NCBI GenBank assembly: GCA_023144635.1 | Contig: JAGLFH010000005.1 | Span: 1 to 64,000, forward strand | DNA length: 64,000 nt | From: Candidatus Auribacterota bacterium | GTDB lineage: Bacteria > Auribacterota > JAFGBW01 > JAFGJP01 | Direction: 5' to 3' | Translations under genes and position numbers: made by a program | The notes under the pieces: model-generated | Seen by the model: only the letters and a program-made list of their open reading frames with translations | What the model was told of the DNA's origin: nothing | Database searches by the model: none | Part shown: positions 6,698-14,983 of the stretch, piece after piece | Layout of the letters: each line of letters begins with the position of its first letter | Numbering within the stretch: position 1 is the stretch's first letter

Positions 6698-7531
6698 CTA
6701 ATCTTCTTTCTCAAGAAGTTTAAAGAGCTTATAAAACTTTTCCGGACTGATACTTTCAGCGCGTGCTTTATCCTGTATTTTTAGCTTGTCAAAAGATCTT
6801 ATTATAAGATCTACGGCATATCTTTTTTTCAGCATTTTAATAAGCATTTTTCTTCGCTGCGAGAAACTAAGCTTTAAAAACTGAAAATAATTTTCTTTTT
6901 CTTTTTGAGGAAAAATGTGAGCTCTTTTGATATATAGAAAAGCGGAAGTGACTTTAGGACTAGGGTGAAAGCAAGCAGGGGATAAAGAGAGAATTATTTT
7001 ACTTTTGTATTCAAGTTGAAGAAGTGGTGATAAAAGACCATATGTCTTTGATCCTTCTGATGCAGCGAGTCTCATTGCAACTTCTAGCTGCATCCCAAGA
7101 TATACTTCAGGAAAAAGGTGAGAATGCATGATTATCTTTAATATGATCTGTGAAGATATGTTGTATGGTATGTTAGCTACTATTTTATAGGGAGGGGAAG
7201 GAAGGTTGTTTTTTGTAAAAGGTGTTTTTAGTACATCTCCAAGGTGTATAGTAAAATTTTCATAACCGGAGAGGTGCTCTTTTAAATATGAAAAGAGCCT
7301 TGGATCTTTTTCTATAGCAGTAACGCGAGCTCCTTTCTTAAGAAACTCATATGTTAATGCACCTAGCCCTGGTCCAATCTCAAGAATATTGTCAACAGGT
7401 GAAACATTGCATTTTCTTATTATTTTATTAGTCAGGTTTTCATCTATAAGAAAATTCTGTCCATAAGATTTTGAAGGGCGTAGGTCTATATCATTAAGAG
7501 TATGTATTAAAGACTTTTTAGAATGTTTCAT
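6698..7531 (-). CDS. rsmA: 16S rRNA dimethyladenosine transferase KsgA/RsmA
   Basis: Dimethylates the two adjacent adenines of 16S helix 45 during 30S maturation. Visible motifs are SYGQNFLIDENLTNKI at the start, the SAM-binding LEIGPGLGALT, and the catalytic NIPYNIS. The C-terminal small domain includes CFHPSPKVTSAF and SFSQRRKML. At 277 residues the length is normal. It overlaps pdxA by 4 bases, giving a surA-like/pdxA/ksgA operon order also seen in Escherichia coli. Confidence 0.95.
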   Translation of the reverse strand: MKHSKKSLIHTLNDIDLRPSKSYGQNFLIDENLTNKIIRKCNVSPVDNILEIGPGLGALTYEFLKKGARVTAIEKDPRLFSYLKEHLSGYENFTIHLGDVLKTPFTKNNLPSPPYKIVANIPYNISSQIILKIIMHSHLFPEVYLGMQLEVAMRLAASEGSKTYGLLSPLLQLEYKSKIILSLSPACFHPSPKVTSAFLYIKRAHIFPQKEKENYFQFLKLSFSQRRKMLIKMLKKRYAVDLIIRSFDKLKIQDKARAESISPEKFYKLFKLLEKED

Positions 7532-8544
7532 AAAGATGATTTTGGTGATATTGATTTTAATGATAATTTTAATGCTTGGTGGAAGCTTTTTGGATCAGCT
7601 GTATTCTTCCATGCAATGTCATAGGCTGTACCGTGATCTGGAGATGTCCTTAAGGTTGGAAGACCAAAAGTCACATTTACTCCGGTTGAAAAAGCAAACA
7701 GTTTAAAAGCTATCAATCCCTGATCATGATACATAGAAACAACACATTTTGACGGATCAAAAAGAGCTTTTAAAAAAACTGTATCAGGCGGAAAAGGCCC
7801 TTTTACATTTATGCCAATTGAAACAGCTTTTTCTATGGCAGGTATAATATGCTTTATTTCCTCATTTCCAAAAGCACCAGCTTCTCCTGCATGAGGATTA
7901 AGGCCTGCGACAAGTATTACAGGTTTTGAAATACCCCATTTTTTTAAAGCTGAGTCAGCATGAATTATCTTTTGAAAAATAAGCTTTCTATTTATTTTTT
8001 TAATAGCTTGTTCTAGAGAGCAGTGTATGGTCGTAAGTATGACATTAAGCTTCTTATCATAAAACATCATGGAAGTATCAGGACTTTTGTATAAATGTGA
8101 AAGATAATCTGTGTGACCGTTATAGCGAAAGCCTCCCATATGTGCGGCTTCCTTATTAATTGGAGCAGTTACAAGTGCATGTGGAATATTTTTCTTTTTT
8201 AATCTTTTTGAAAATAAAACAGCTTCTTCAATCCATTTAACAGAAGCTTTCCCAAAGATCGCATTTGGTCTGCCAGCATCTTTAATTAAAAAATTCTGGG
8301 TAAGCTGGGATCCGGAAACTCTAATATGATTTTTGGCAAAATGATCTTGGATAAGTTTTTCTGATGGGAAATTTATACTTTTACAAGCTTTTTTTAAGGT
8401 TTTATGATCACCGAAAATTATGTATCTTTCAAGTTTTCGTGAATTTCGAAGAGTTTTTAGTATTATTTCTGGGCCTACACCAGCAGGATCACCCATTGTA
8501 ATGAGTATCAAGGGGAATTTAAAAGGAAGGTCATCAATCATCAA
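7528..8544 (-). CDS. pdxA: 4-hydroxythreonine-4-phosphate dehydrogenase PdxA
   Basis: NAD-dependent oxidation and decarboxylation step of DXP-dependent pyridoxal phosphate synthesis. ITMGDPAGVGPEI at the start, the metal-ligand histidines in NGHTDYLSHL, GLNPHAGEAGAFG and MYHDQGLIAFK, and the C-terminal TSPDHGTAYDIAW are all typical. Length 338 is normal. DXP is supplied by dxs at 26.3 kb. It overlaps the SurA-like gene by 11 bases and ksgA by 4. Confidence 0.95.
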   Translation of the reverse strand: MMIDDLPFKFPLILITMGDPAGVGPEIILKTLRNSRKLERYIIFGDHKTLKKACKSINFPSEKLIQDHFAKNHIRVSGSQLTQNFLIKDAGRPNAIFGKASVKWIEEAVLFSKRLKKKNIPHALVTAPINKEAAHMGGFRYNGHTDYLSHLYKSPDTSMMFYDKKLNVILTTIHCSLEQAIKKINRKLIFQKIIHADSALKKWGISKPVILVAGLNPHAGEAGAFGNEEIKHIIPAIEKAVSIGINVKGPFPPDTVFLKALFDPSKCVVSMYHDQGLIAFKLFAFSTGVNVTFGLPTLRTSPDHGTAYDIAWKNTADPKSFHQALKLSLKSISPKSSL

Positions 8545-9520
8545 TGATTTTTATATAAGCTTTATTTCTGAGCTCTTGTATCCAAGTTTGTCTTATTGCC
8601 GTTGCTTTTTCCTGAAAAAGGTTATTTTTTATCCTGTCCCATATTTGTGAAATAGGTATATATTCACTTTTTTTTCTGGCTTTAAGAAACAAAAGGTGGT
8701 AACCAACATCTGTTTCTACTACTTCACTTATTTCGCCAGCTCTTAAATCCGCAATAGCAGTATCAAGCTCTTTAAGAAGAGTCCCTCTTTTCAAAAAACC
8801 CATATCTCCGCCTTTGTCTTTATTGGGACCCTCTGAATATTTTCTCGCATATGACGTAAAATCATTCTCATCTTTTATTAAAGCTGAGAAATCATCGAGA
8901 AGCTTTTTCTGATCACTGTCTTTATCAATGTCTCCTGTCTTCTTTATCAAAATATGAAAAACATGGGATTCCTCTGCTTGTTTGTATTTTTCTTTATCTT
9001 TTTCATACTTTTCCTGAATCTCTTTTGGAGTTATAAGTATACGGCCTGCGACCTCTTTTTCTGTAAGTTTTTTGACTAGAAGCTGGTCTCTTATGCTATC
9101 TTCAAATTCTTCCATGGTCATGTGTTCCTGTTCTAGATTCTGAACAAAAACTTCTTTTGAAGGAAAATTCTTTATAATACCTCCAACATATTCTTTCACG
9201 CTTTTTTCAGAAATTTCGAGGTCTTCGATCTTTCTTGCTTCCTGAAGGATAAGCTCATTTTCAATAAGCTGATTCAGGACATCTTCTCTTGCCTCGCTTA
9301 TCTTTTCTTTAAGTTCCTCTCTTGTATAGACTTTTTGAAGCTTCATGTAGAGAGGATATAGCATGCGCATAAGGTCTGAATAAGTGATGATCTTATCATT
9401 TATTATAGCAATGACTTTATTAATAACTTCTGCATCTGAGCACTGTATCAATCTATCTGCAGATACGAATGATATAATGATAATTAATAAATAAATTAAA
9501 AACTTTTTTGAATTTTTCAT
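8534..9520 (-). CDS. SurA-like periplasmic peptidyl-prolyl isomerase / chaperone
   Basis: An outer-membrane protein folding factor. The ORF track starts at a TTG (9565); the ATG at 9520 is preferred because it places a signal peptide (KNSKKFLIYLLIIIISFVSA) at the N terminus. A SurA_N region follows (VINKVIAIINDKIITYSDL through VAGRILITPKEI), then one parvulin domain with SHVFHILIKK, YSEGPNKDKGGDMGFLKRGTL and VVETDVGYHLLFL. There is one parvulin domain rather than the two of E. coli SurA, common outside gammaproteobacteria. First gene of the pdxA-ksgA operon. Confidence 0.87.
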   Translation of the reverse strand: MKNSKKFLIYLLIIIISFVSADRLIQCSDAEVINKVIAIINDKIITYSDLMRMLYPLYMKLQKVYTREELKEKISEAREDVLNQLIENELILQEARKIEDLEISEKSVKEYVGGIIKNFPSKEVFVQNLEQEHMTMEEFEDSIRDQLLVKKLTEKEVAGRILITPKEIQEKYEKDKEKYKQAEESHVFHILIKKTGDIDKDSDQKKLLDDFSALIKDENDFTSYARKYSEGPNKDKGGDMGFLKRGTLLKELDTAIADLRAGEISEVVETDVGYHLLFLKARKKSEYIPISQIWDRIKNNLFQEKATAIRQTWIQELRNKAYIKIIDD

Positions 9521-9684
9521 TGTAATAGTCGTCCAATCATATATAAGCCCTTTGCAGGGAATCAAAAAATTATAACAAAAAAGAGTACATAAATTAAACT
9601 AATATTTTATAAAAAATAATTTTATACTTTAGACGCTTTAAAAGGTTAAGTATTCGACTAATAATTAATATAAAAGGAGTTACA

Positions 9685-10317
9685 ATGTTCTTGACATATC
9701 TTATGAAATGTAAAATAATCGAAAAAGGTTTCAGAGATAATAAAATTACCTTAAATATGAAAAAATTCTCTAATTATATTTTATTAGTTCTCTTTATATT
9801 CCTGATCTCAGGATGGTCATCAGGCATTCTCTATGCAAATGAAACTCCGAGAATAATAGTAAGCGATACAGGCGGGTCCCCCATAACAGCAACAGTATAT
9901 ACTACAGGTATTGGTAAGGCTCCTGATAATCACTATCTTACTGATAATCAAAAAAAGGAAATGGGGAGAAGAGCCGCTGTTGTAGATGGATACAGAAACC
10001 TGATCGCAACTTTTCAAGGAGCTGAACAATATATTGTAAAAGAGGGGATAAGTATTTTTTCTGTTGAAGGGTATCTGAAAGATGTTGAAATATTAGAGAC
10101 TCGTTATTTTATAGACGGGACAGTTGAAGTTGATATGATGGTTTTGGTAAAAGTTTATGATGATTCTATAGTGAAAGATAATAATATCATTGGGAAATTG
10201 ACAGGAAAAAGTTCACCTGCTTTAAAAGGAATCAGAATATTAGAAGTAGATGAAGCAGATGAAAAAATAAAGGATGGGGATATTATTATAAGTGAAATAA
10301 AAGCAGAGGATTATTAA
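9685..10317 (+). CDS. LPP20/FlgP-like envelope protein
   Basis: Residues about 85-165 (RRAAVVDGYRNLIATFQGAEQ ... VEILETRYFIDGTVEVDMMV) match the LPP20 fold found in Helicobacter LPP20 and Vibrio FlgP. AAGGAG lies 6 bases before the ATG at 9685, but a signal peptide begins only at Met25 (9757, KKFSNYILLVLFIFLISGW), so the mature start is uncertain. No clear lipobox cysteine is present. It leads a three-gene cluster with a FlgT-like and a CsgG-like gene, suggesting a shared periplasmic or outer-membrane structure. Confidence 0.65.
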   Translation: MFLTYLMKCKIIEKGFRDNKITLNMKKFSNYILLVLFIFLISGWSSGILYANETPRIIVSDTGGSPITATVYTTGIGKAPDNHYLTDNQKKEMGRRAAVVDGYRNLIATFQGAEQYIVKEGISIFSVEGYLKDVEILETRYFIDGTVEVDMMVLVKVYDDSIVKDNNIIGKLTGKSSPALKGIRILEVDEADEKIKDGDIIISEIKAEDY

Positions 10318-10361
10318 TATTTTAATCGTAACATTTAAACCAGTTTAAACGGAGAGCGCAT

Positions 10362-11573
10362 ATGAAAAAAATTATAATAGTAGCTTTATTGATATTCTCA
10401 TTTGTTTTTGCTACCAATGTACTAGCTGAAGAACGTGTTGTTTTGGCAACAGGTCTTTCGGCAGGTACTGATGAAAAAGCTAAGGATGAAGCTGTTTCAC
10501 GTGCACTTCGCGATGCAGTTGAAAAAGCTGTTGGTGTTATGGTAGAGGCAGATACGATGGTAAAGAACTATAAGCTTCTGGAAGATAAAATATACTCAAG
10601 GGTAAAAGGATATGTCAAAAGTTATGAAATAATATCCGAGAACAAAGGAGATAATGGTACATATGAAGTTAAAATAAGGGCTGTTGTTTCTGCAGACATT
10701 CTGGAAGATGATCTGGCAGGCATTCGGGTGATCAAGAGCTCTAAGGGGAATCCAAGAGTTCTGGTGCTTATAAATGAATATATAGACGGTGATGAATCTA
10801 CTATTGATAATGTAAGATCTACTATGGAAAAAGAGTTTTTAGGGAAGAGTTTTAAGCTAATAGACAAGACACAGTTAACTGCAATAAAGAACAGGGATGT
10901 AAGTGTAAGCTATGAAGATCCTGAAAAAGCAGCGGCGCTTGGAGCAAGACTTGGCGCAGAAGTGGTCATAACCGGTACAGCAAATGCAGAGTTCATGGAA
11001 AAAAGTAAACCTTATGGTGTCTCTGTTTTTGCTTACAGTGCCCAGGCAAATGTAAAGGCAGTAAAAACAGATACTGCTGAAGTTATGAGCGTTGTCTCTG
11101 CTGATTCTGTAAAAAGAGCAGGAGGAAGAAAAATATCAGCAAATGAAGCTCTCACAGAGTGTGGTAAGAGGGTAAGCGATAAACTTATAAAAGAAATAAT
11201 TGAAAAATGGCGTTCTGAAATTTATAACGATATGGAAATAGCTCTTTTTATATCAAATGCTGGCTCTGATGAAAGAACAGTAATATTGAAAGAACTCAAA
11301 GGTATTAGAGGGATAAAAGAAGTAAATGAAAAAAGCTATACAAACAATCTTATAGAGATTGATCTTACAATAGAAGGTGCTGCTGCAAAAGTAATAGATA
11401 AAAAAATAATGGAAAAGTTAAACTATTTGAAGCTTAAAAACAAAACACCTAACAGACTTGATTTTGAGGTTTCAAAGGTACCCGGTAAAGCAAGTAGAAC
11501 CAAAACAAATGATTCAGTTATAAAAGCTGTTCAGACAAGTGTAGTAAAGACTGAAGAAGCTGAAAGTCATTAA
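10362..11573 (+). CDS. FlgT-like secreted protein (FlgT N-terminal domain)
   Basis: A signal peptide (KKIIIVALLIFSFVFATNVLAEE) is followed by VVLATGLSAGTDEKAKDEAVSRALRDAVEKAVGVMVEA. This arrangement of alanine-rich helix, then VKGYVKSYEIISE and a beta-rich KIRAVVS is the flagellar T-ring FlgT N-terminal domain. The next part (NPRVLVLINEYIDGD ... LGAEVVITGTANA) resembles the TolB/CsgG-like middle domain. The C-terminal third is unassigned. It sits 44 bases after the LPP20-like gene with a GGAG ribosome site. No flagellar gene is in the window, so a non-flagellar role is possible. Confidence 0.6.
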   Translation: MKKIIIVALLIFSFVFATNVLAEERVVLATGLSAGTDEKAKDEAVSRALRDAVEKAVGVMVEADTMVKNYKLLEDKIYSRVKGYVKSYEIISENKGDNGTYEVKIRAVVSADILEDDLAGIRVIKSSKGNPRVLVLINEYIDGDESTIDNVRSTMEKEFLGKSFKLIDKTQLTAIKNRDVSVSYEDPEKAAALGARLGAEVVITGTANAEFMEKSKPYGVSVFAYSAQANVKAVKTDTAEVMSVVSADSVKRAGGRKISANEALTECGKRVSDKLIKEIIEKWRSEIYNDMEIALFISNAGSDERTVILKELKGIRGIKEVNEKSYTNNLIEIDLTIEGAAAKVIDKKIMEKLNYLKLKNKTPNRLDFEVSKVPGKASRTKTNDSVIKAVQTSVVKTEEAESH

Positions 11574-11612
11574 AAAACTGATGAACCTGAAACACAGGAG
11601 GATGAGTCAAAC

Positions 11613-12593
11613 GTGAAAAACAAAAACTTTTTTATATTAGCAATGATTTTGATTACAAGTATGCTGCTGACAGGTGAAGTCTTTGCAGAAGTGTTAAAAG
11701 GAAAGCTTGTTAGTGGTCCTGCCAGCGGGAAAGTATTAAAACCTACTTTACCTCAACCAAAGGGTCCTAAAAAAGTTGTTGCAGTGTCCGAGTTTGAAAA
11801 TAAGACAAATTGGAGAGGACAGTGGTCATTAGGAACAGGCATGTCTAATCAGCTTATAACAGCACTTATTAATACTAACCGTTTTATTGTTCTGGAGCGT
11901 GAAGATATAAAAGGTGTTATAGCTGAACAGGATTTTGCTAATAGCGGGAGAACGACAAAAGTGGGCGGAGCAAAAACGGGACAGATAAATAGAGCTCAGA
12001 TTCTTATTAGAGGCGCTATTACTGAATTTGAAACAGGAACAAAGAAAAATGCCGGTGGTTTAAGGATAAAGGGATTTACTCTTGGAGGAGCGAAATCACA
12101 AGCTCATGTAGCAGTTGATATAAGGATATATGATACAACAACGAGTCAGGTGCTTGATTCACAAACCTGTGTAGGTCTTGCAAAATCAGGTGGTATGACA
12201 ATAGGTTATACAGAATCTGATTGGGGAATAGGAACATCAAACTTTCAGAAAACTCCCCTTGGACAGGCAACCAGACAAGCTATTGAAAAAGCTGTTCGGT
12301 TTATTGCGATGAAAATGGAAAGTGTAAAATGGCAGGGAAAAATAATAAAAGTCAACAATAATGTGCTTTATATAAATCATGGAAAACAGTCCAATATACA
12401 AGCAGGAGATAAGTTTGAAGTATATAAGCCTGGTGAAGCACTTATTGATCCTGATACAGGTATGAATCTTGGAAGTGAAGAACAATTGATAGGGAAAATA
12501 GAAGTAACACAAGTGCTTGATAAATTTTCAAAAGCTACAAAAATATCAGGAACAGGTTTTGGCAGGGGTGATATTATAAGGTACGAATATTAA
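11613..12593 (+). CDS. CsgG/HfaB-family protein with FlgT C-like tail
   Basis: GTG start, 10 bases after AGGAGG. A signal peptide is followed by a CsgG fold: KKVVAVSEFENKTNWRGQW, LITALINTNRFIVLEREDI, AQILIRGAITEFE, and AVDIRIYDTTTSQVLDS. CsgG-type proteins form outer-membrane secretion pores or periplasmic assembly factors. The last 80 residues (VLYINHGKQSNIQAGDKFEVYKPGE) look like the FlgT C-terminal beta domain. No lipobox cysteine is seen. It is the third gene of the cluster and is followed by a clear terminator. Confidence 0.72.
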   Translation: MKNKNFFILAMILITSMLLTGEVFAEVLKGKLVSGPASGKVLKPTLPQPKGPKKVVAVSEFENKTNWRGQWSLGTGMSNQLITALINTNRFIVLEREDIKGVIAEQDFANSGRTTKVGGAKTGQINRAQILIRGAITEFETGTKKNAGGLRIKGFTLGGAKSQAHVAVDIRIYDTTTSQVLDSQTCVGLAKSGGMTIGYTESDWGIGTSNFQKTPLGQATRQAIEKAVRFIAMKMESVKWQGKIIKVNNNVLYINHGKQSNIQAGDKFEVYKPGEALIDPDTGMNLGSEEQLIGKIEVTQVLDKFSKATKISGTGFGRGDIIRYEY

Positions 12594-12618
12594 ATATAAA
12601 TGTTAAATTGTATAGACT

Positions 12619-12646
12619 AAAAGCGGAGAGCAATTCTCCGCTTTTT
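12619..12646 (+). terminator. Intrinsic terminator after the CsgG-like gene
   Basis: The stem AAAAGCGGAGA / TCTCCGCTTTT with a 5-base loop is followed by a T-run, 25 bases after the stop codon. The A-run before and T-run after the stem would work in both directions. It closes the LPP20/FlgT/CsgG cluster. Confidence 0.85.
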
Positions 12647-12649
12647 TAG

Positions 12650-13005
12650 TTATTAGTAAAAAACAGCAAAAGAGCCTAAAGTCGACGATTCATAGTCAGA
12701 AAAAAGCAAGTTTTGTTTTGCCGCGTTTTCGTCAAAGTCGGATCATGGGTATCTTGTCCATCTTGCTTTGGTTCCGGGTTTTTCCTCCTGTATTTTGCAT
12801 TAATTTGTGACTATTTTTTTCAACGATTAACAAAGATGCGATAAATCGCGTATCTACAATGTTTTCTCTGATCCTTTTTATCTGCGCAAATCCCCTGCTG
12901 TTTTGCTTCGCAAAACAAAGATGCGGGGACAATAGTCTGCGTCCTGTTAGTACTATTGTTGCACTAAGTGCTCCTTAACTTTTCCTTTTAAATTTTTAAT
13001 TGAAC
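12650..13005. repeat. Gene-free stretch with a nested palindrome
   Basis: No convincing ORF; the 66-codon minus-strand ORF has no family signature or ribosome site. At 12899-12917 TGTTTTGC-TTC-GCAAAACA forms a perfect 8-bp stem, with CCCC (12892) and GGGG (12924-12927) placed to extend it. The remainder is low-complexity debris like that at 6.4 kb. Confidence 0.4.
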
Positions 13006-13034
13006 TTGACTTTATATTGATTACAATGTTTAAT
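13006..13034 (+). promoter_or_regulatory. Sigma-70-type promoter for tRNA-Val
   Basis: TTGACT (13006-13011), a 17-base spacer and TTTAAT (13029-13034) would start transcription near 13041, ten bases before the tRNA. It may also read into thrS, which begins 32 bases after the tRNA. Confidence 0.6.
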
Positions 13035-13050
13035 ATTTTATTTAAATAAA

Positions 13051-13124
13051 GGGCGGTTAGCTCAGCTGGTTAGAGCGCTAGCTCGACACGCTAGAGGTCA
13101 CTGGTTCGACTCCAGTACCGCCCA
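13051..13124 (+). tRNA. tRNA-Val (anticodon GAC) with C33
   Basis: All four arms pair well: acceptor GGGCGGT/ACCGCCC, D-stem GCTC/GAGC, anticodon stem CTAGC/GCTAG, T-stem ACTGG/CCAGT with TTCGACT loop. The anticodon loop reads T-C-GAC-A-C, so the anticodon GAC (13085-13087) is preceded by C at position 33 (13084) where nearly all elongator tRNAs have U. CCA is not encoded. Thirty-two bases separate it from thrS, so co-transcription is likely. Confidence 0.93.
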
Positions 13125-13156
13125 TTTAAATTAACGGATTAATTGGAGTAAAGAAA

Positions 13157-14890
13157 TTGAAAGAAAGAGAAAAAAAAGAAAGACTTTCTACTCTCAGGCA
13201 CAGTGCATCTCATATAATGGCTGATGCTGTAAAAAGATTGTATAAAGATGTAAAGCTTGCGATAGGTCCTTCTATAGATAAAGGTTTTTATTATGATTTT
13301 GATCTTGAAGACAAAATAACTGAAAAAGATCTTCCGAGAATAGAAAAAGAAATGATGAAGATCGTTAAAGAAAAAAATGCTTTTGCGAAAAGTAGTATGC
13401 AAAAAAATGAAGCACTGAAGTTTTTTGGTGAAAAGAATGAGATATATAAAAATGAACTGATAGATGACCTTGATCTTGAGGAAATCTCTATATATAAAAG
13501 TGGAAACTTTGTTGATCTTTGTAAGGGCCCTCATGTGGAGGATACTTCCAAAGTGAAGTTTTTCAAACTGCTTTCAGTTGCAGGCGCTTACTGGAGAGGG
13601 GACGAAAAGAAAAAGATGCTTCAGCGGATTTATGGTACGGCGTTTGAAACTAAAGATGAACTTAAAACACATCTTTTTAACCTTCGGGAAGCTGAAAAAA
13701 GAGATCATCGGAAACTTGGTAAAGAACTTGACCTCTTTTCTATAAATGAAAAGTGGGGAAGCGGTCTTGTTTTGTGGCATCCCTTTGGTGCTTGCATAAG
13801 GAACATAATTGAAGAATTTTGGAAAAAAGAACACCTGAAAAGAGGGTATCAGCTTCTTTATACTCCTCATATTGCAAATTTAGATCTATGGAAGCAGTCA
13901 GGACACTGGGACTTTTATCGTGAGAACATGTATTCGCCAATGACAATAGATGATACTGAATATGTGATAAAACCGATGAATTGTCCGGGTCATATACTTA
14001 TTTACAAAAGTAAAGTACACAGCTACCGTGATCTTCCGCTTAGGTGGGGTGAACTGGGTACAGTTTATCGATACGAAAGAAGTGGAGTCCTCCATGGGAC
14101 TCTTCGCGTAAGAGGATTTACTCAGGATGATGCTCACATATTCTGTACTTCGGATCAGGTTCAGGATGAGGTAACTAGTGTACTTGATCTTGTTGACTTT
14201 ATGATGAAGACTTTCAACTTTAAGTACAAAATATATCTAAGTACTCGTCCGGAAAAATCTGTTGGCTCAGATGATATCTGGGCTAATGCTGAGAAAGCGT
14301 TGAGGCAAGCTGTTGAGCAAAGAGGTCTTGAGTATGAGATAGATGAAGGAGAAGGTGTCTTTTATGGTCCTAAAATCGATGTTTGTCTGATTGATGCTCT
14401 TGGACGAGGGTGGCAGGGGCCTACTATTCAGGTGGATTTCAATATTCCTGAAAGGTTTGATGTTAATTTTATTAATAAGGATGGCAATGAAGAACGTGTT
14501 GTCATGATCCATAGAACTGTTCTTGGAAGCATGGAAAGATTCTTGGGAGTGTTGATAGAGCATTTTGCTGGTTACTTCCCACTATGGCTTCAGCCGGTTC
14601 AAGTGGTTGTTATACCTGTATCACAGGACTTTAATGATTATGCACAACATGTTTATAATAAGCTTTTTAGTGAAGAAATTAGGGTTGAGTGTGATATTAG
14701 GAACGAATCATTATCAAAGAAAATACGCAATGCTGAGAAAAGAAAGATAAAATATATGCTTGTTGTAGGAGAAAAGGAAAAAGAAGAGGACAGGGTATCT
14801 GTTCGGGTTCACAAGGTCGGAGATACCGGTCAATTTGATCTAAAGACCTTTATTTGTAATATAAAAGAAGAAATAATAAAAAAAGATTGA
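13157..14890 (+). CDS. thrS: Threonyl-tRNA synthetase lacking the N-terminal TGS domain
   Basis: Charges tRNA-Thr. It begins directly with the editing domain (LRHSASHIMADAVKRLY, the HxxxH motif, and later DLCKGPH), so the roughly 60-residue TGS domain of typical 640-residue bacterial enzymes is absent. Class II motif 2 (YRYERSGVLHGTLRVRGF), motif 3 (GSMERFLGVLIEHF) and zinc ligands (MNCPGH, YRDLP region, MIHRTV) are present, followed by the anticodon domain VVVIPVSQDF. TTG start at 13157 with GGAG 8 bases before. No in-frame TGS could fit between the tRNA and this start. Confidence 0.93.
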   Translation: MKEREKKERLSTLRHSASHIMADAVKRLYKDVKLAIGPSIDKGFYYDFDLEDKITEKDLPRIEKEMMKIVKEKNAFAKSSMQKNEALKFFGEKNEIYKNELIDDLDLEEISIYKSGNFVDLCKGPHVEDTSKVKFFKLLSVAGAYWRGDEKKKMLQRIYGTAFETKDELKTHLFNLREAEKRDHRKLGKELDLFSINEKWGSGLVLWHPFGACIRNIIEEFWKKEHLKRGYQLLYTPHIANLDLWKQSGHWDFYRENMYSPMTIDDTEYVIKPMNCPGHILIYKSKVHSYRDLPLRWGELGTVYRYERSGVLHGTLRVRGFTQDDAHIFCTSDQVQDEVTSVLDLVDFMMKTFNFKYKIYLSTRPEKSVGSDDIWANAEKALRQAVEQRGLEYEIDEGEGVFYGPKIDVCLIDALGRGWQGPTIQVDFNIPERFDVNFINKDGNEERVVMIHRTVLGSMERFLGVLIEHFAGYFPLWLQPVQVVVIPVSQDFNDYAQHVYNKLFSEEIRVECDIRNESLSKKIRNAEKRKIKYMLVVGEKEKEEDRVSVRVHKVGDTGQFDLKTFICNIKEEIIKKD

Positions 14891-14918
14891 TTGACAAAAC
14901 TATTTTTATTAATATAAT
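14891..14918 (+). promoter_or_regulatory. Near-consensus promoter of infC-rpmI-rplT
   Basis: TTGACA (14891-14896), a 16-base spacer and TATAAT (14913-14918), both hexamers matching the sigma-70 consensus exactly. The -35 box begins at the base after the thrS stop. The expected start near 14925 leaves a 60-base leader. Confidence 0.8.
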
Positions 14919-14932
14919 CTGACAAAATTGTT

Positions 14933-14954
14933 TAGTGTTTCACATAAAACACTA
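14933..14954 (+). promoter_or_regulatory. infC leader: Leader hairpin upstream of infC
   Basis: TAGTGTTT and AAACACTA form a perfect 8-bp stem with loop CACATA inside the infC leader, 15 bases before the Shine-Dalgarno. No T-run follows, so it is not a terminator by itself. L20 or IF3-dependent control of this operon is known in other bacteria; a role here is inference. Confidence 0.4.
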
Positions 14955-14983
14955 CAATAATAATATTTCAGGAGGTGATAGGT

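Noticed and set aside
12732-12932. 66-codon minus-strand ORF
   Set aside because: No ribosome site, runs through a hairpin, no recognisable family.
13006-13150. T-box leader before thrS
   Set aside because: The gap is occupied by a tRNA and only 32 bases remain; no T-box or specifier loop.
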